Position numbers and translations under genes: made by a program
The notes under the pieces: generated by a model
What the model saw: only the letters and a program-made list of their open reading frames with translations
Database searches by the model: none
Told to the model about the DNA's origin: nothing
Shown here: positions 9,730 to 18,238 of the stretch, in pieces
How the letters are laid out: each line of letters begins with the position of its first letter
How positions within the stretch are numbered: position 1 is the first letter of the stretch
Assembly: GCF_041893525.1 (NCBI RefSeq)
Contig: NZ_CP169068.1
DNA: 64,000 nt
DNA from: Phaeobacter bryozoorum
GTDB lineage: Bacteria > Pseudomonadota > Alphaproteobacteria > Rhodobacterales > Rhodobacteraceae
Strand: one strand, 5' to 3'

Positions 9730-10272
9730 CTAAAGCTCGCTCAATTCCTTGGCGTGCAGCCATTCGGCATGTTTCGGCGCCTTCTTGGTCTTGGACCATT
9801 CTTCCAGCATTTCCCATTTCACGGAGTCCAGCTTTTGCAGCAGTGCCTGTTCCTCCGGGTCGGGGCAGGCCAGCTCCACCCGGTGGCCGTTCGGATCGAA
9901 GAAATAGATCGAGTGGAAGATCGAGTGGTCGGTGACGCCCAGCACCTCGACGCCGTTGGCCTCCAGATGGTCCTTGAACTGGATCAGGGTCTCGCGATCC
10001 TTCACCTTGAAGGCGATGTGCTGCACCCAGACCGGCGTGTTGCGGTCGCGGTCCATCTCCGGCTTGGTCGGCAGCTCAAAAAAGGCCAGGACGTTGCCGT
10101 TGCCTGCATCCATGAAGATATGCATGTAGGGATCGGGTTCATGGGTCGAGGGAACATGGTCCTCGGCAATTGCCAGGACAAAGTCCATGTTCAGCATTTG
10201 CCCATACCACTCCACCGTCTGCTTGGCGTCCTTGCAGCGGTAGGCGACGTGGTGGATCTGTTCGATTTTCAA
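9730..10272 (-). CDS. VOC (glyoxalase/dioxygenase) family protein in homogentisate operon
   Basis: 180 aa. Two VOC beta-alpha-beta-beta-beta modules are visible, with likely metal ligands in IHHVAYRCKD, LAFFELP, VQHIAFKVKD and DPNGHRVELACP. The start is a TTG (10272-10270) overlapping the stop of the DUF2783 gene (TTGA), with GGAGGA upstream. It is shorter than 4-hydroxyphenylpyruvate dioxygenase, which belongs to the same superfamily, so it is not HppD. The substrate is unknown; from its place in the operon it probably handles an aromatic or ring-cleavage intermediate. Confidence 0.85.
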   Translation of the reverse strand: MKIEQIHHVAYRCKDAKQTVEWYGQMLNMDFVLAIAEDHVPSTHEPDPYMHIFMDAGNGNVLAFFELPTKPEMDRDRNTPVWVQHIAFKVKDRETLIQFKDHLEANGVEVLGVTDHSIFHSIYFFDPNGHRVELACPDPEEQALLQKLDSVKWEMLEEWSKTKKAPKHAEWLHAKELSEL

Positions 10273-10484
10273 GCGGAGTCCTCCCCGGGTTTCAGCGCGG
10301 CAGCAGCCAGCGCCTGTTTCAGGATCGCGCGTTTCCCGATGTGATTTGCCAGCACCAGCACCAGCCGTGCATTCAGCGCATCGCTTTCGGCCTTGCTCAG
10401 GTCCTCATGCGCGGCCAGCAGATCGGCATAGAAATCGTCGGCGCGTTCGAGGTTGGCGGCCAGGATCAGTTGGTCTTCGGTCAT
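10269..10484 (-). CDS. DUF2783 small protein
   Basis: 71 aa from ATG at 10484; GGAG inside the end of the upstream gene gives an 8-base spacing, better than the GTG at 10493. The sequence is acidic and helical (MTEDQLILAANLERADDFY), matching the DUF2783 family as remembered. It lies between an FAD aromatic hydroxylase and a VOC protein and overlaps the latter, so the three are likely made together. The function is unknown; a small accessory subunit of the monooxygenase is a reasonable inference only. Confidence 0.7.
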   Translation of the reverse strand: MTEDQLILAANLERADDFYADLLAAHEDLSKAESDALNARLVLVLANHIGKRAILKQALAAAALKPGEDSA

Positions 10485-10489
10485 CTTGA

Positions 10490-12100
10490 TCACTCCTTGC
10501 CGATGGCCCGGCGGATCGCATGCCGGAACTGGTTATCGTCATAGCTGGGGCGGCGGGCGGCGACATGCTGGTCCGGGCGGATCAGGTAGACACCGCTTTC
10601 ATGCTTGCCCAGGTAGCGGTCCTTCAGCGCCAGTGTTTTGTCGTCCTTGCTGGAGAGCGCCAATCGGGTGACCGTGATGCCGGATTCCTCAATCTCATCA
10701 GGCGCGTCGGCGTCGATGGTCAGCAGGGTGAATTTGTCGCCCAGCTTGCCGAGCAGAAACCCGTCGACCAGCGGCACATCGGGGCAGGGTGAGCCGGGCC
10801 GGGTGCGTTCCGGCCCGTTGAGCGCGTCTGCCGAATTCAGCGGTGAGCCTTCATAGGTGCAGGGCACCGACAGCCGGCCGGAGTTCACCAAAGGACGCGC
10901 GAATTCATACTGTTCGGACAGGTCCAGAACCGCGTCGCGCATGACCCGGCTGATTTCCGACTTGGGCGTGATGAAATCGGTGGAGCGCGAGGAGTTCCGG
11001 ATATTCTCGTCAGCGCCGTGGACGCGTTCAATGTCATAGCTGTCCAGCAGGCTTTCTGGCGCTTTGCCGTCCATCACCAGCTTGAGTTTCCAGCACAGAT
11101 TGTCGGTATCTTGCAGGCCGGAGTTGGCACCGCGGGCTCCGAACGGCGACACCTGATGTGCGGCGTCGCCGGCGAAGATCACCCGGCCATGGCGGAACTT
11201 CTCCATGCGGCGGCACTGGAAGGTGTAGATCGAGACCCACTCAAGTTCGAATTTTACATCTTCGCCCAGCATCGCCTTAAGTCGCGGGATCACGTTCTCG
11301 GGGCGCTTCTCGCGTTCCTTGTCGATGTCCCAGCCCAGTTGCAGGTCGATCCGCCAGACGCCATCCGGCTGCTTATGCAAGAGTGCTGATTGGCCCCTGT
11401 TGAAGGGCGGATCGAACCAGAACCAGCGTTCGGTCGGGAAATCCGCGTCCATGATCACATCAGCAATCAGGAAGTTGTCTTCGAACACCCGTCCGACGAA
11501 ATCCAGCCCCAGCATCTGCCGGGTGGGGGAGCCGGCACCGTCGCAGGCAATCAGCCAGTCGGCTTCCAGGTTGTAGGAACCTTCTGGCGTGTCAATTTCC
11601 AGCACGGCATGGCTGGGGTGGGTGCCGATGGCAGAGACCTTGTTGCGGCCGCGGATTTCGATCGGCGCGCCTTGCTCCTGCAGCTCTCGGACCCGGTTCA
11701 CCAGGTATTCTTCGAAATAATATTGCTGTAGATTGATAAATGCGGACCGCTTGTGGCCCTCCTCAGGAAGAAGATTGAAATCGTACACCTTGCGGTCGTC
11801 GAAGAAGACTTTGCCGAGGTTCCATTGAACGCCTTTGGCGACCATCGGATCCCCGAGGCCAAGCCGATCGGCGATTTCCAGTGTCCGTTTCGAGAAGCAG
11901 ATGGCGCGAGAGCCAAAACTGACCTTGTCGTTGTCGTCCAGCACAACCACGCCAATGCCCTGCTGGGCCAGGTCAATTGCGGCAGCAAGACCAACCGGCC
12001 CCGCACCGATCACGACGACTGGATGACGCACCGGCGAGGGCGCATCCTGATCGTCACTGCGTTGATAAGAATACAAGGGAACTTCAAAGATCTTGTTCAT
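10490..12100 (-). CDS. FAD-dependent aromatic ring monooxygenase (MhpA-like)
   Basis: 536 aa from ATG at 12100, preceded by GGAGGAGGCCAG. The FAD dinucleotide-binding motif GAGPVGLAAAIDLAQQG is near residue 33, and the second FAD motif GRVIFAGDAAHQVSPFGARG is near 310, as in group A flavoprotein hydroxylases (PHBH fold). A C-terminal thioredoxin-like domain, as in 3-(3-hydroxyphenyl)propionate hydroxylase, fits the length. Lying between an MBL gene and DUF2783 in the homogentisate operon, it may hydroxylate a phenolic precursor towards homogentisate or gentisate; this is inference. The usual precursor enzyme HppD is not in the window. Confidence 0.85.
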   Translation of the reverse strand: MNKIFEVPLYSYQRSDDQDAPSPVRHPVVVIGAGPVGLAAAIDLAQQGIGVVVLDDNDKVSFGSRAICFSKRTLEIADRLGLGDPMVAKGVQWNLGKVFFDDRKVYDFNLLPEEGHKRSAFINLQQYYFEEYLVNRVRELQEQGAPIEIRGRNKVSAIGTHPSHAVLEIDTPEGSYNLEADWLIACDGAGSPTRQMLGLDFVGRVFEDNFLIADVIMDADFPTERWFWFDPPFNRGQSALLHKQPDGVWRIDLQLGWDIDKEREKRPENVIPRLKAMLGEDVKFELEWVSIYTFQCRRMEKFRHGRVIFAGDAAHQVSPFGARGANSGLQDTDNLCWKLKLVMDGKAPESLLDSYDIERVHGADENIRNSSRSTDFITPKSEISRVMRDAVLDLSEQYEFARPLVNSGRLSVPCTYEGSPLNSADALNGPERTRPGSPCPDVPLVDGFLLGKLGDKFTLLTIDADAPDEIEESGITVTRLALSSKDDKTLALKDRYLGKHESGVYLIRPDQHVAARRPSYDDNQFRHAIRRAIGKE

Positions 12101-12250
12101 CTGGCCTCCTCCCAAATCCGGGTGCCGTCAGGCACGGCTCGACTAGCCCCCGGTCGCGGCTACGCCGAGGTTCTGGTCAAACATTTCATAGGTACTGCTG
12201 GGGCGATACGATCTGGATCAAACCGCCCCGAGTATAAATTTTCCTGGGCC

Positions 12251-13201
12251 TCACCCCTGCAGGGCTTCCCACATCTCCAGATCGCGTTGAGCGGTCCAGA
12301 TCCGGGGGGTGTCGATGCCGCGTGCCTCGTCATAGGCACGGGCCACGTTGAAGGGCAGGCAATGCTCGTAGATGGCATAATCTGCAAACTTCGGATCGCA
12401 TTCTGCGCGCACCGCGTCCCAGGCTTCTTTCAGCGTGCCGTTGCGGGCTGCAACTTTCGCTGCCGGGCGGTAGGTGCTTTCAACGAAATCGCGGGTGCTT
12501 TCGACGGCGCGTTCCACCGCGTCCTTGCCCACCAGCGCGTCTCCACGACCGGGGGCAATGGCGTCGACATCATAAGCTTTGATATTGTCCAGCGTCCTGC
12601 CCCAGTCACCGAAATGCCCGTCGCCGCAGTAGCAGGCTGAGTGGTCTTCGACGATATCGCCGGTGAACATCACGTTCTGATCCGGCACGTGGATCACCGC
12701 GTCACCCGCGGTATGGGCGCGACCCAGATGCTTGATGTCGATCCGGCGATTGCCGAGGTAAACGGTCATCGAATTGCTGAAGGTGGTGGAGGGCCAGGTC
12801 AGTCCGGGGATGCTCTCATAGCCCTCGAAAAGGCGCGGGAAGCGCTGGAATTCGCTGTCCCAGTCCTCCTGCCCGCGTTCGACCACCATAGATCGGGCCT
12901 TGTCCGACATGATTATGTTCTGCGCGCCAAATGCGGAAGCACCCAGTACGCGAACAGCGTGGTAATGTGTCAGCACCACATGGGTGATCGGCTTGTCGGT
13001 GACAGAGCGAACGCAGTCGATCACCTTGCTCGCAAGCCGTGGGGTCGCCTGCGCTTCGACGATCATCACAAAGTCATCGCCGATGATCACGCCGGAGTTC
13101 GGGTCGCCCTCGGCGGTAAAAGCATAAAGCCCCTCGCCGATCTCATCAAAGGTGATCTTCTTTTCAGTCATGTCCCCTTGGGACGCAAAAGCCTTGGCCA
13201 T
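12251..13201 (-). CDS. MBL-fold protein with altered metal-binding motif
   Basis: 316 aa; ATG at 13201 has AAGGAAG ten bases upstream, and a second ATG at 13171 is less well placed. The metallo-beta-lactamase fold is evident from the N-terminal sheet, the THYHAVRVLGA segment and FTGDIVEDHSACYCGDG. The canonical HxHxDH motif reads HYHAVR, so the Asp and third His ligands are replaced. GRAHTAGDAVIHVP keeps the next His. The protein may bind a single metal or act differently. It sits 11 bases after fahA and belongs to the homogentisate operon; its substrate is unknown. Confidence 0.85.
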   Translation of the reverse strand: MAKAFASQGDMTEKKITFDEIGEGLYAFTAEGDPNSGVIIGDDFVMIVEAQATPRLASKVIDCVRSVTDKPITHVVLTHYHAVRVLGASAFGAQNIIMSDKARSMVVERGQEDWDSEFQRFPRLFEGYESIPGLTWPSTTFSNSMTVYLGNRRIDIKHLGRAHTAGDAVIHVPDQNVMFTGDIVEDHSACYCGDGHFGDWGRTLDNIKAYDVDAIAPGRGDALVGKDAVERAVESTRDFVESTYRPAAKVAARNGTLKEAWDAVRAECDPKFADYAIYEHCLPFNVARAYDEARGIDTPRIWTAQRDLEMWEALQG

Positions 13202-13212
13202 GGTGGTCTTCC

Positions 13213-14469
13213 TTATCTTGCGTAGGGGTTTTCAAGCGCGGGCAGCACGGTACCGGTGCAGTCGCCGAAACCGATGGTGTAGCCGTCGCCTTTGGCCGCG
13301 CCTTTCAGGGTCAGCGTGTCACCGTCGGCGATGAAGGAGCGCTCCTCGCCAGTGTCCAGCGTCAGCGGCTCCTTACCGCCCCAGCTGAGTTCCAGGAGCG
13401 AGCCGCGGCTTTCCTTGGTGGGGCCGGAGATGGTGCCAGAGCCCAGAAGATCGCCCGCGTTCATCGGGCAGCCCGAGGTGGTGTGATGCGCCAGCTGCTG
13501 TGCGGCGGAGTAATACATTTCCTTGTAGTTGGTCCGCGCGATGGTTGTGGCCTCTTTGCCTTCCGGCGCCATGGTGACCTCAAGGTCGATATCATAGAGC
13601 ATCGGGCCGCAATCCTTCAGGTGGTCCAGCAGTTCCACCTCACGCCCGGGCGTGTCGCAGCGGAACGGCTCCAGCGCCGTTTTGGTCACGATCCAAGGAG
13701 AGATCGTGTTGGCAGTGGCCTTGGCCTGGAACGGTCCCAAGGGCTGGTATTCCCAGGCCTGGATATCGCGCGCGGACCAGTCGTTCAGCAGTACATAGCC
13801 AAAGATATGGTCATCCGCTTCCTGCACGGTAATCGGGCCATCGGAGGGGGTGCCGACAATGGCGCCCATCTCCAGCTCGATATCGAAGCGCGCGCAGGGC
13901 GCCCACCGCGGCGTCTCGTCATTTGGACCTTTCAGCTGACCCCAGGGTCGGCGCACATCGGTACCGGACACCACAACGGAGGAGGCCCGCCCGTTATAGC
14001 CGATCGGGATATGCAGCCAGTTCGGCGGCAGCGCATTTTCCGGACCGCGGAACATGGTGCCGACGTTGAAGGCGTGGTTCTTGCCTGCATAGAAGTCGGT
14101 GTATTCGCTGACGGCAAAGGGCATGTGCAGCTCGGCGTCCGTAGCCGGAACCAGCAAAGGTTCGACCTTACCCTGCTCGGCAGAGCCTTCGGACAGCAGC
14201 GCTGTCAAACGGTTGCGAAGCGCAGTCCAGACGGCCGGACCTTCTTCCATAAGGTCGTTCCAATACGGAACGTCGAACAGTGGCGCATCGCTCAACTGGA
14301 TCAAGCCGGTTTCCTCGGCGGCCTGCATATCGAGGATCATGTCCCCGATGGCCACGCCGCAGCGCGGATCGTCGCCATCAACAGAAAACACGCCATAAGG
14401 CAGGTTATTCAGTGGGAACGGATGGGTCGCGCTGTTGGCGGAGGTGACCCAGGATTTTGTCAAAGGCAT
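13213..14469 (-). CDS. fahA: Fumarylacetoacetase
   Basis: 418 aa, the length of classical FAH, from ATG at 14469 with AAAAGGA upstream; the open frame extends 66 codons further but that part is low-quality sequence lying in the end of hmgA. Signature blocks include the N-terminal SH3-like part (LNNLPYGVFSVDGDDPRCG), DFYAGKNHAFNVGTMFRG, LEMGAIVG and LLNDWSARDIQAWEYQPLGP. It hydrolyses fumarylacetoacetate to fumarate and acetoacetate, the last step of tyrosine/homogentisate catabolism. It follows hmgA at 106 bases and precedes the MBL gene. Confidence 0.96.
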   Translation of the reverse strand: MPLTKSWVTSANSATHPFPLNNLPYGVFSVDGDDPRCGVAIGDMILDMQAAEETGLIQLSDAPLFDVPYWNDLMEEGPAVWTALRNRLTALLSEGSAEQGKVEPLLVPATDAELHMPFAVSEYTDFYAGKNHAFNVGTMFRGPENALPPNWLHIPIGYNGRASSVVVSGTDVRRPWGQLKGPNDETPRWAPCARFDIELEMGAIVGTPSDGPITVQEADDHIFGYVLLNDWSARDIQAWEYQPLGPFQAKATANTISPWIVTKTALEPFRCDTPGREVELLDHLKDCGPMLYDIDLEVTMAPEGKEATTIARTNYKEMYYSAAQQLAHHTTSGCPMNAGDLLGSGTISGPTKESRGSLLELSWGGKEPLTLDTGEERSFIADGDTLTLKGAAKGDGYTIGFGDCTGTVLPALENPYAR

Positions 14470-14575
14470 ACGTGGTCCTTTTCGTTTGAGAGCAGCTGCT
14501 CTCGTCATCTTTCCCGAAATACTCCGGGGGTGAATGCGGCCTTCAGGCCGCAGAGGGGGCAGCGCCCCCGTTGGA

Positions 14576-15931
14576 TTACTTCTTGCCTGGTGTGCCGTCG
14601 AATTTCTTCTCGATATCGGCCCAGCAGTCGATGTAGTCATCCTGCAGCGGTGCTTCGTTCGCGGCAAAGCCTGTCAGATGCTGCGGGAAACGGGTCTCGA
14701 ACATGAAGGACATTGTGTTCTCGAGCTTCTCGGGGCCGAGGTTGGAGTTCGACGCGCCTTCAAAGGCGTTCTTGTCCGGCCCGTGCGGCAGCATCATGTT
14801 GTGCAAGGACATGCCACCCGGCGCGAACCCTTGCGGTTTGGCATCATACTGGCCGTAGATATTGCCCATTAGCTCCGACATGATGTTCTTGTGATACCAC
14901 GGCGGGCGGAAGGTGTTCTCAGCCACCATCCAGCGCTCGCGGAACAGCACAAAGTCAATGTTGGCAGTGCCCGGCACCCCCGACGGTGCCGTCAGCACGG
15001 TAAAGATCGACGGGTCCGGGTGGTCGAACAGGATCGCGCCGACCGGGCAATAGGTGGTCAGGTCGTATTTGTAGGGCGCATAGTTTCCGTGCCAGGCCAC
15101 CACATCCAACGGCGAGTGGCCGATCCTGGTCTCATGGAATTGACCGCACCATTTGATGGTCACGGTGGACGGCGTCTCGCGATCCTCGAACGCCGCCACC
15201 GGCGCCTTGAAGTCGCGCGGGTTGGCCATGCAGTTGGCGCCGATGGGCCCGCGGCCGGGCAACTCGAATTTCTGGCCGTAGTTCTCGCAGACAAAGCCGC
15301 GGCAGGGGCCTTCCAGCACCTCCACCCGGTACACCAGACCGCGCGGGATGATGGCGATTTCCTGCGGTGCGAGGTCGATGATACCCAGCTCAGTGGCAAA
15401 GCGCAGGCGTCCTTCCTGTGGCACCACCAAGAGTTCAGAATCGGCGGAGAAGAAGTAGCTGTCCACCATCGACTCGGTGACCAAATAGATGTGGCTGGCC
15501 ATGCCGACCTGGGTGTTCACATCGCCTGCGGTGGTCATCGTGCGCATGCCGGTGAGCCAAGTCAGGCCTTCATCCGAATGCGGCACCGGATCCCAGCGGT
15601 ACTGGCCCAGCGAGATCACGTCCGGATCGACGCAGGGGGCAGACTTCCAATGCGGCAGGTCGATCTTCTGATAGCGGTGCGAATGCTTGACGGACGGGCG
15701 GATGCGGTAGCACCAGGTCCGCTCCGGCACATCGGCGGTAAAAGCGGTGCCGCTCAGCTGTTCGCCGTAAAGACCATAGTTGCACTTTTGCGGGCTGTTC
15801 ATGCCTTGCGGCAGCGCACCGGGCAGCGCCTCGGTTTCAAAATCATTGGCAAAGCCCGGCATATAGCCCTCGTGTGGCCCGGTAAGGGACGGGGCCTGGA
15901 TCATTTTGTGGGCATCGACTTTGCGATTCAT
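14576..15931 (-). CDS. hmgA: Homogentisate 1,2-dioxygenase
   Basis: 451 aa with AAGGAG upstream of the ATG. Characteristic motifs: YMPGFANDFETEALPGALP near the N-terminus, the cupin core, FRPPWYHKNIMSELMG and SLHNMMLPHGPD, which contain the His-Glu-His iron ligands of the family. The enzyme opens the homogentisate ring to maleylacetoacetate. It is the first gene of a seven-gene operon ending with maiA and is divergent from a MarR regulator gene, with 73 bases between the two start codons. Confidence 0.97.
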   Translation of the reverse strand: MNRKVDAHKMIQAPSLTGPHEGYMPGFANDFETEALPGALPQGMNSPQKCNYGLYGEQLSGTAFTADVPERTWCYRIRPSVKHSHRYQKIDLPHWKSAPCVDPDVISLGQYRWDPVPHSDEGLTWLTGMRTMTTAGDVNTQVGMASHIYLVTESMVDSYFFSADSELLVVPQEGRLRFATELGIIDLAPQEIAIIPRGLVYRVEVLEGPCRGFVCENYGQKFELPGRGPIGANCMANPRDFKAPVAAFEDRETPSTVTIKWCGQFHETRIGHSPLDVVAWHGNYAPYKYDLTTYCPVGAILFDHPDPSIFTVLTAPSGVPGTANIDFVLFRERWMVAENTFRPPWYHKNIMSELMGNIYGQYDAKPQGFAPGGMSLHNMMLPHGPDKNAFEGASNSNLGPEKLENTMSFMFETRFPQHLTGFAANEAPLQDDYIDCWADIEKKFDGTPGKK

Positions 15932-15966
15932 GGCGCGCTCCTTTTCTTAACTCTCTGTTTCGGTAA

Positions 15967-15984
15967 TAGTTGATTTTGTAACTA
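15967..15984. promoter_or_regulatory. Candidate MarR/HmgR operator
   Basis: TAGTT-N8-AACTA is a perfect inverted repeat, centred between divergent hmgA and the marR-type gene. Winged-helix MarR dimers usually bind such short dyads of about 16-20 bases, so this is the best candidate operator for control of both transcripts. It was found by eye; no second copy was seen. Confidence 0.45.
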
Positions 15985-16004
15985 ACAAGGCATAGGTCAC
16001 CCTC

Positions 16005-16445
16005 ATGACCGAAAAAGATGACTTCGCGCTGCAGGATTTCTTACCCTATCTCCTCAATCGCGCCGCAGAAGAGAGCTCGCTTGAGTTTCAACAACACTAC
16101 AAGAATTGCTACGGGATGCTCCGTACCGAATGGCGGGTCCTGTTTCATTTGGGCAGCTACGGGCGCATGACCGCAAAGGAAATTGGCCAGCGCGCCAAAA
16201 TCCATAAGACCAAGATCAGCCGTGCCGTTGCGAAGCTCGCCGAGCGTCGATTTGTATTGCGTCACCGGGATGAACGAGACCGACGATCGGAGCATCTGGA
16301 ACTGACCCCGCAGGGGCAGGCCGCCTATCGCGATCTTCGGGAGCAGGCCGCCATCTATGATGGGCAGCTTGCATCCCGACTCAGCGAAGGTGAAAGCGAG
16401 GCGCTACGCCACATGCTGCGCAAACTGGCCGGAATTGAACCATAG
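16005..16445 (+). CDS. MarR family regulator, likely of the homogentisate operon
   Basis: 146 aa. The winged helix-turn-helix is clear: YGRMTAKEIGQRAKIHKTKISRAV as recognition region followed by the wing HRDERDRRSEHLELTPQG. Long terminal helices would form the dimer interface. Divergent position 73 bases from hmgA, with a dyad in the gap, suggests it represses the operon and responds to an aromatic acid such as homogentisate, as HmgR-type regulators do in other bacteria. That ligand is inferred from context only. Confidence 0.88.
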   Translation: MTEKDDFALQDFLPYLLNRAAEESSLEFQQHYKNCYGMLRTEWRVLFHLGSYGRMTAKEIGQRAKIHKTKISRAVAKLAERRFVLRHRDERDRRSEHLELTPQGQAAYRDLREQAAIYDGQLASRLSEGESEALRHMLRKLAGIEP

Positions 16446-16502
16446 ACATCCGTTGGTTGAGGCTTCAGATTGGGCCGGAACCACAATGTGAGGCCGTGCA
16501 CA

Positions 16503-17762
16503 ATGACGGATGCTGCTCTGCGCGCCACGCCGATAATCGACTGGCTGACTGCTGAAGGACTAAGAGGGGCAAGCCGTCAGGAGATGCTGCAAGGCTTTTG
16601 CCAGAGGCTTGCTGACGACGGCGTGCCGCTCCTGCGGTTTCATCTGGCGCAGCGTGCCTATCACCCAAAATACGGTGGTATCGGCTTTAGCTGGACCCGC
16701 GCGGACGGCTTGTCGCATGAATTTTATGAACACAGCGATACACCGCGGGATGAGTGGCTCTACAGCACCTTCTATTATATGTTGGAACGCCAAGTGCCTG
16801 AGTTTCGCACCAAACTGACCGGGCATGTGCTGGAGCGGTTTCCTGCACTAGCGCAGTTCAAACAGCGCGGGGCCACGGATTACTTTGCGCTGGCAATGCG
16901 CTTTGGTGATTTTGCCGATGCCCCTTTTGATCCTAAGCGGCCGGGAGAGGGCATCCTGTCATCCTGGTCAACCGATCATCTCGATGGTTTCTCAGAGGCG
17001 GATCTCACGTTGATCCGTTTTATCTACCCGCATCTGGCGCTGGCGCTGCGGGCGGCCTCTGCCCAGCAGATGGCCAAGGATCTGCTTCAGGTCTATCTCG
17101 GTCGCGATGCTGGTCAGCGGGTTCTGTCAGGAGAAATACAGCGGGGCTCGTCACGCCAGATTGATGCGGTGATCTGCTATTTCGATCTGAAAGGCTTTAC
17201 CCAACTGGCTGAGCAAATTCCGGGCGCCGAATTGATCGACATGATTAACGACTACTTTGGTCTGGCGGTCGAGACCATTCAGACCCATGGAGGGAATATC
17301 CTCAAATTCATGGGTGATGGCATATTGGCGATGTTTGACCTTGGCAGTATCGGCGAAGATGCAACAGCAGCGCTCGCGGCGGCCAGTGGCTTGCAGAGCA
17401 AGATACGCAATCGCAATGTCGAGCGTGCGCAGCAGGGTAACCCGGTTGCTGATTTCACGCTGGCCCTGCATGCCGGCGAAATCCTCTATGGTAATATAGG
17501 ATCTGAGAACCGGTTGGATTTCACGGTGATCGGACCAACCGTCAACCTGACGGCACGGCTGTCAGGTATGCACGCCTCTGTTGGTCGCAGCATCATTGTC
17601 TCGGAACAGGTTCAACGGGCAGCCCAGCCGACCAGTCACGATCTGGTGTCGCTGGGTCGCTATATGCTGCGCGGTGTTGCCGAGCCGGTTGAGCTCTTCA
17701 CGATTTACGAAGGCAGCGCAGCGGGCCTTTCTGATCGGGCGTCAGAACAACGCTCAGCCTGA
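16503..17762 (+). CDS. Class III adenylate/guanylate cyclase
   Basis: 419 aa from ATG at 16503, with GAGG upstream; a TTG at 16470 is a weaker start. The C-terminal half (about 220-400) is a class III catalytic domain: CYFDLKGFTQLAE (metal Asp near 228), LKFMGDGILAMFD (second metal Asp near 272, Lys near 268), GSENRLDFTVIGPTVNLTAR (purine-specifying Asp near 339, transition-state Asn 348 and Arg 352). All catalytic positions look intact, and the Lys/Asp pair favours ATP. The N-terminal 200 residues have no membrane segment and no domain I can name. The next gene downstream is the VPEID-CTERM gene. Confidence 0.9.
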   Translation: MTDAALRATPIIDWLTAEGLRGASRQEMLQGFCQRLADDGVPLLRFHLAQRAYHPKYGGIGFSWTRADGLSHEFYEHSDTPRDEWLYSTFYYMLERQVPEFRTKLTGHVLERFPALAQFKQRGATDYFALAMRFGDFADAPFDPKRPGEGILSSWSTDHLDGFSEADLTLIRFIYPHLALALRAASAQQMAKDLLQVYLGRDAGQRVLSGEIQRGSSRQIDAVICYFDLKGFTQLAEQIPGAELIDMINDYFGLAVETIQTHGGNILKFMGDGILAMFDLGSIGEDATAALAAASGLQSKIRNRNVERAQQGNPVADFTLALHAGEILYGNIGSENRLDFTVIGPTVNLTARLSGMHASVGRSIIVSEQVQRAAQPTSHDLVSLGRYMLRGVAEPVELFTIYEGSAAGLSDRASEQRSA

Positions 17763-17901
17763 ACAAAGGTAAAAATTGCCATAATTTACGCATTTTTTCC
17801 GCGTAGAGCAGAGCTGGGACAGATTATGGCCAACGAGATTCGTGCAAGAAATCTTGAACTGCCATGCCTGACTTTATTGAGAGAGCAGCGAGGAAAGTGT
17901 G

Positions 17902-18222
17902 ATGAAACTGGCAGTGCGCATACATGACCTGATAACCGTTGCGGCCGTTTTGTGTGCAACTGCCCCCATGGCATTTGCGGCTGGTGAATGGCCTGACGCG
18001 GGCGGACCGGGCAATGGGAACGGCAATGGCAATGGTTGGGGCAATGGTTGGGGCAACGGCGGGGGCAATGGGAACGGCAACGGCAATGGCCAGACCGTGC
18101 CTGAGATCGACGTCAGCGCAGGTATGCTCGCCGTGGCTGCGGTCGCCGCTGCTTTGCTTCTGAGCTGGGAGTTGCGCGGCGCCGGTCTGTCTAGAACCAA
18201 TGGCTGCCAGGGCGTCGCTTGA
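17902..18222 (+). CDS. VPEID-CTERM sorting domain protein, short Gly/Asn-rich secreted substrate
   Basis: 106 aa. ATG at 17902 has AGGAAAG seven bases upstream; a GTG one codon earlier is too close. Residues 1-26 are a signal peptide ending AFA before AGEW. Residues 35-64 are low complexity, built from GN, GNG and GWGN units. The C-terminus carries VPEID at 66-70, a hydrophobic helix (SAGMLAVAAVAAALLLSW) and a tail with two Arg residues, the tripartite PEP-CTERM-like arrangement for exosortase recognition. VPEID is the variant named for exosortase E. Its presumed processing enzyme is the convergent gene 16 bases downstream. Removal of both ends would leave a mature peptide of only about 40 residues. 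Its role is unknown. Confidence 0.93.
   Translation: MKLAVRIHDLITVAAVLCATAPMAFAAGEWPDAGGPGNGNGNGNGWGNGWGNGGGNGNGNGNGQTVPEIDVSAGMLAVAAVAAALLLSWELRGAGLSRTNGCQGVA
18009..18090 (+). repeat. Short tandem GGCAAT/GGNAAYGG-type repeat within the VPEID-CTERM gene
   Basis: The stretch is composed of near-repeats of GGCAATGG, GGCAACGG, GGGAACGG and TGGGGCAATGG, encoding Gly-Asn and Gly-Trp-Gly-Asn units. Units are multiples of three or six bases, so slippage would change length without shifting the frame. Confidence 0.85.
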
Positions 18223-18238
18223 GTCAACCATTCTTGAC

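Noticed and set aside
17763..17901. Sigma-54 promoter (TGGCAC-N5-TTGC) before the VPEID-CTERM gene
   Set aside because: TGGGACAGATTATGGC has the wrong second element.
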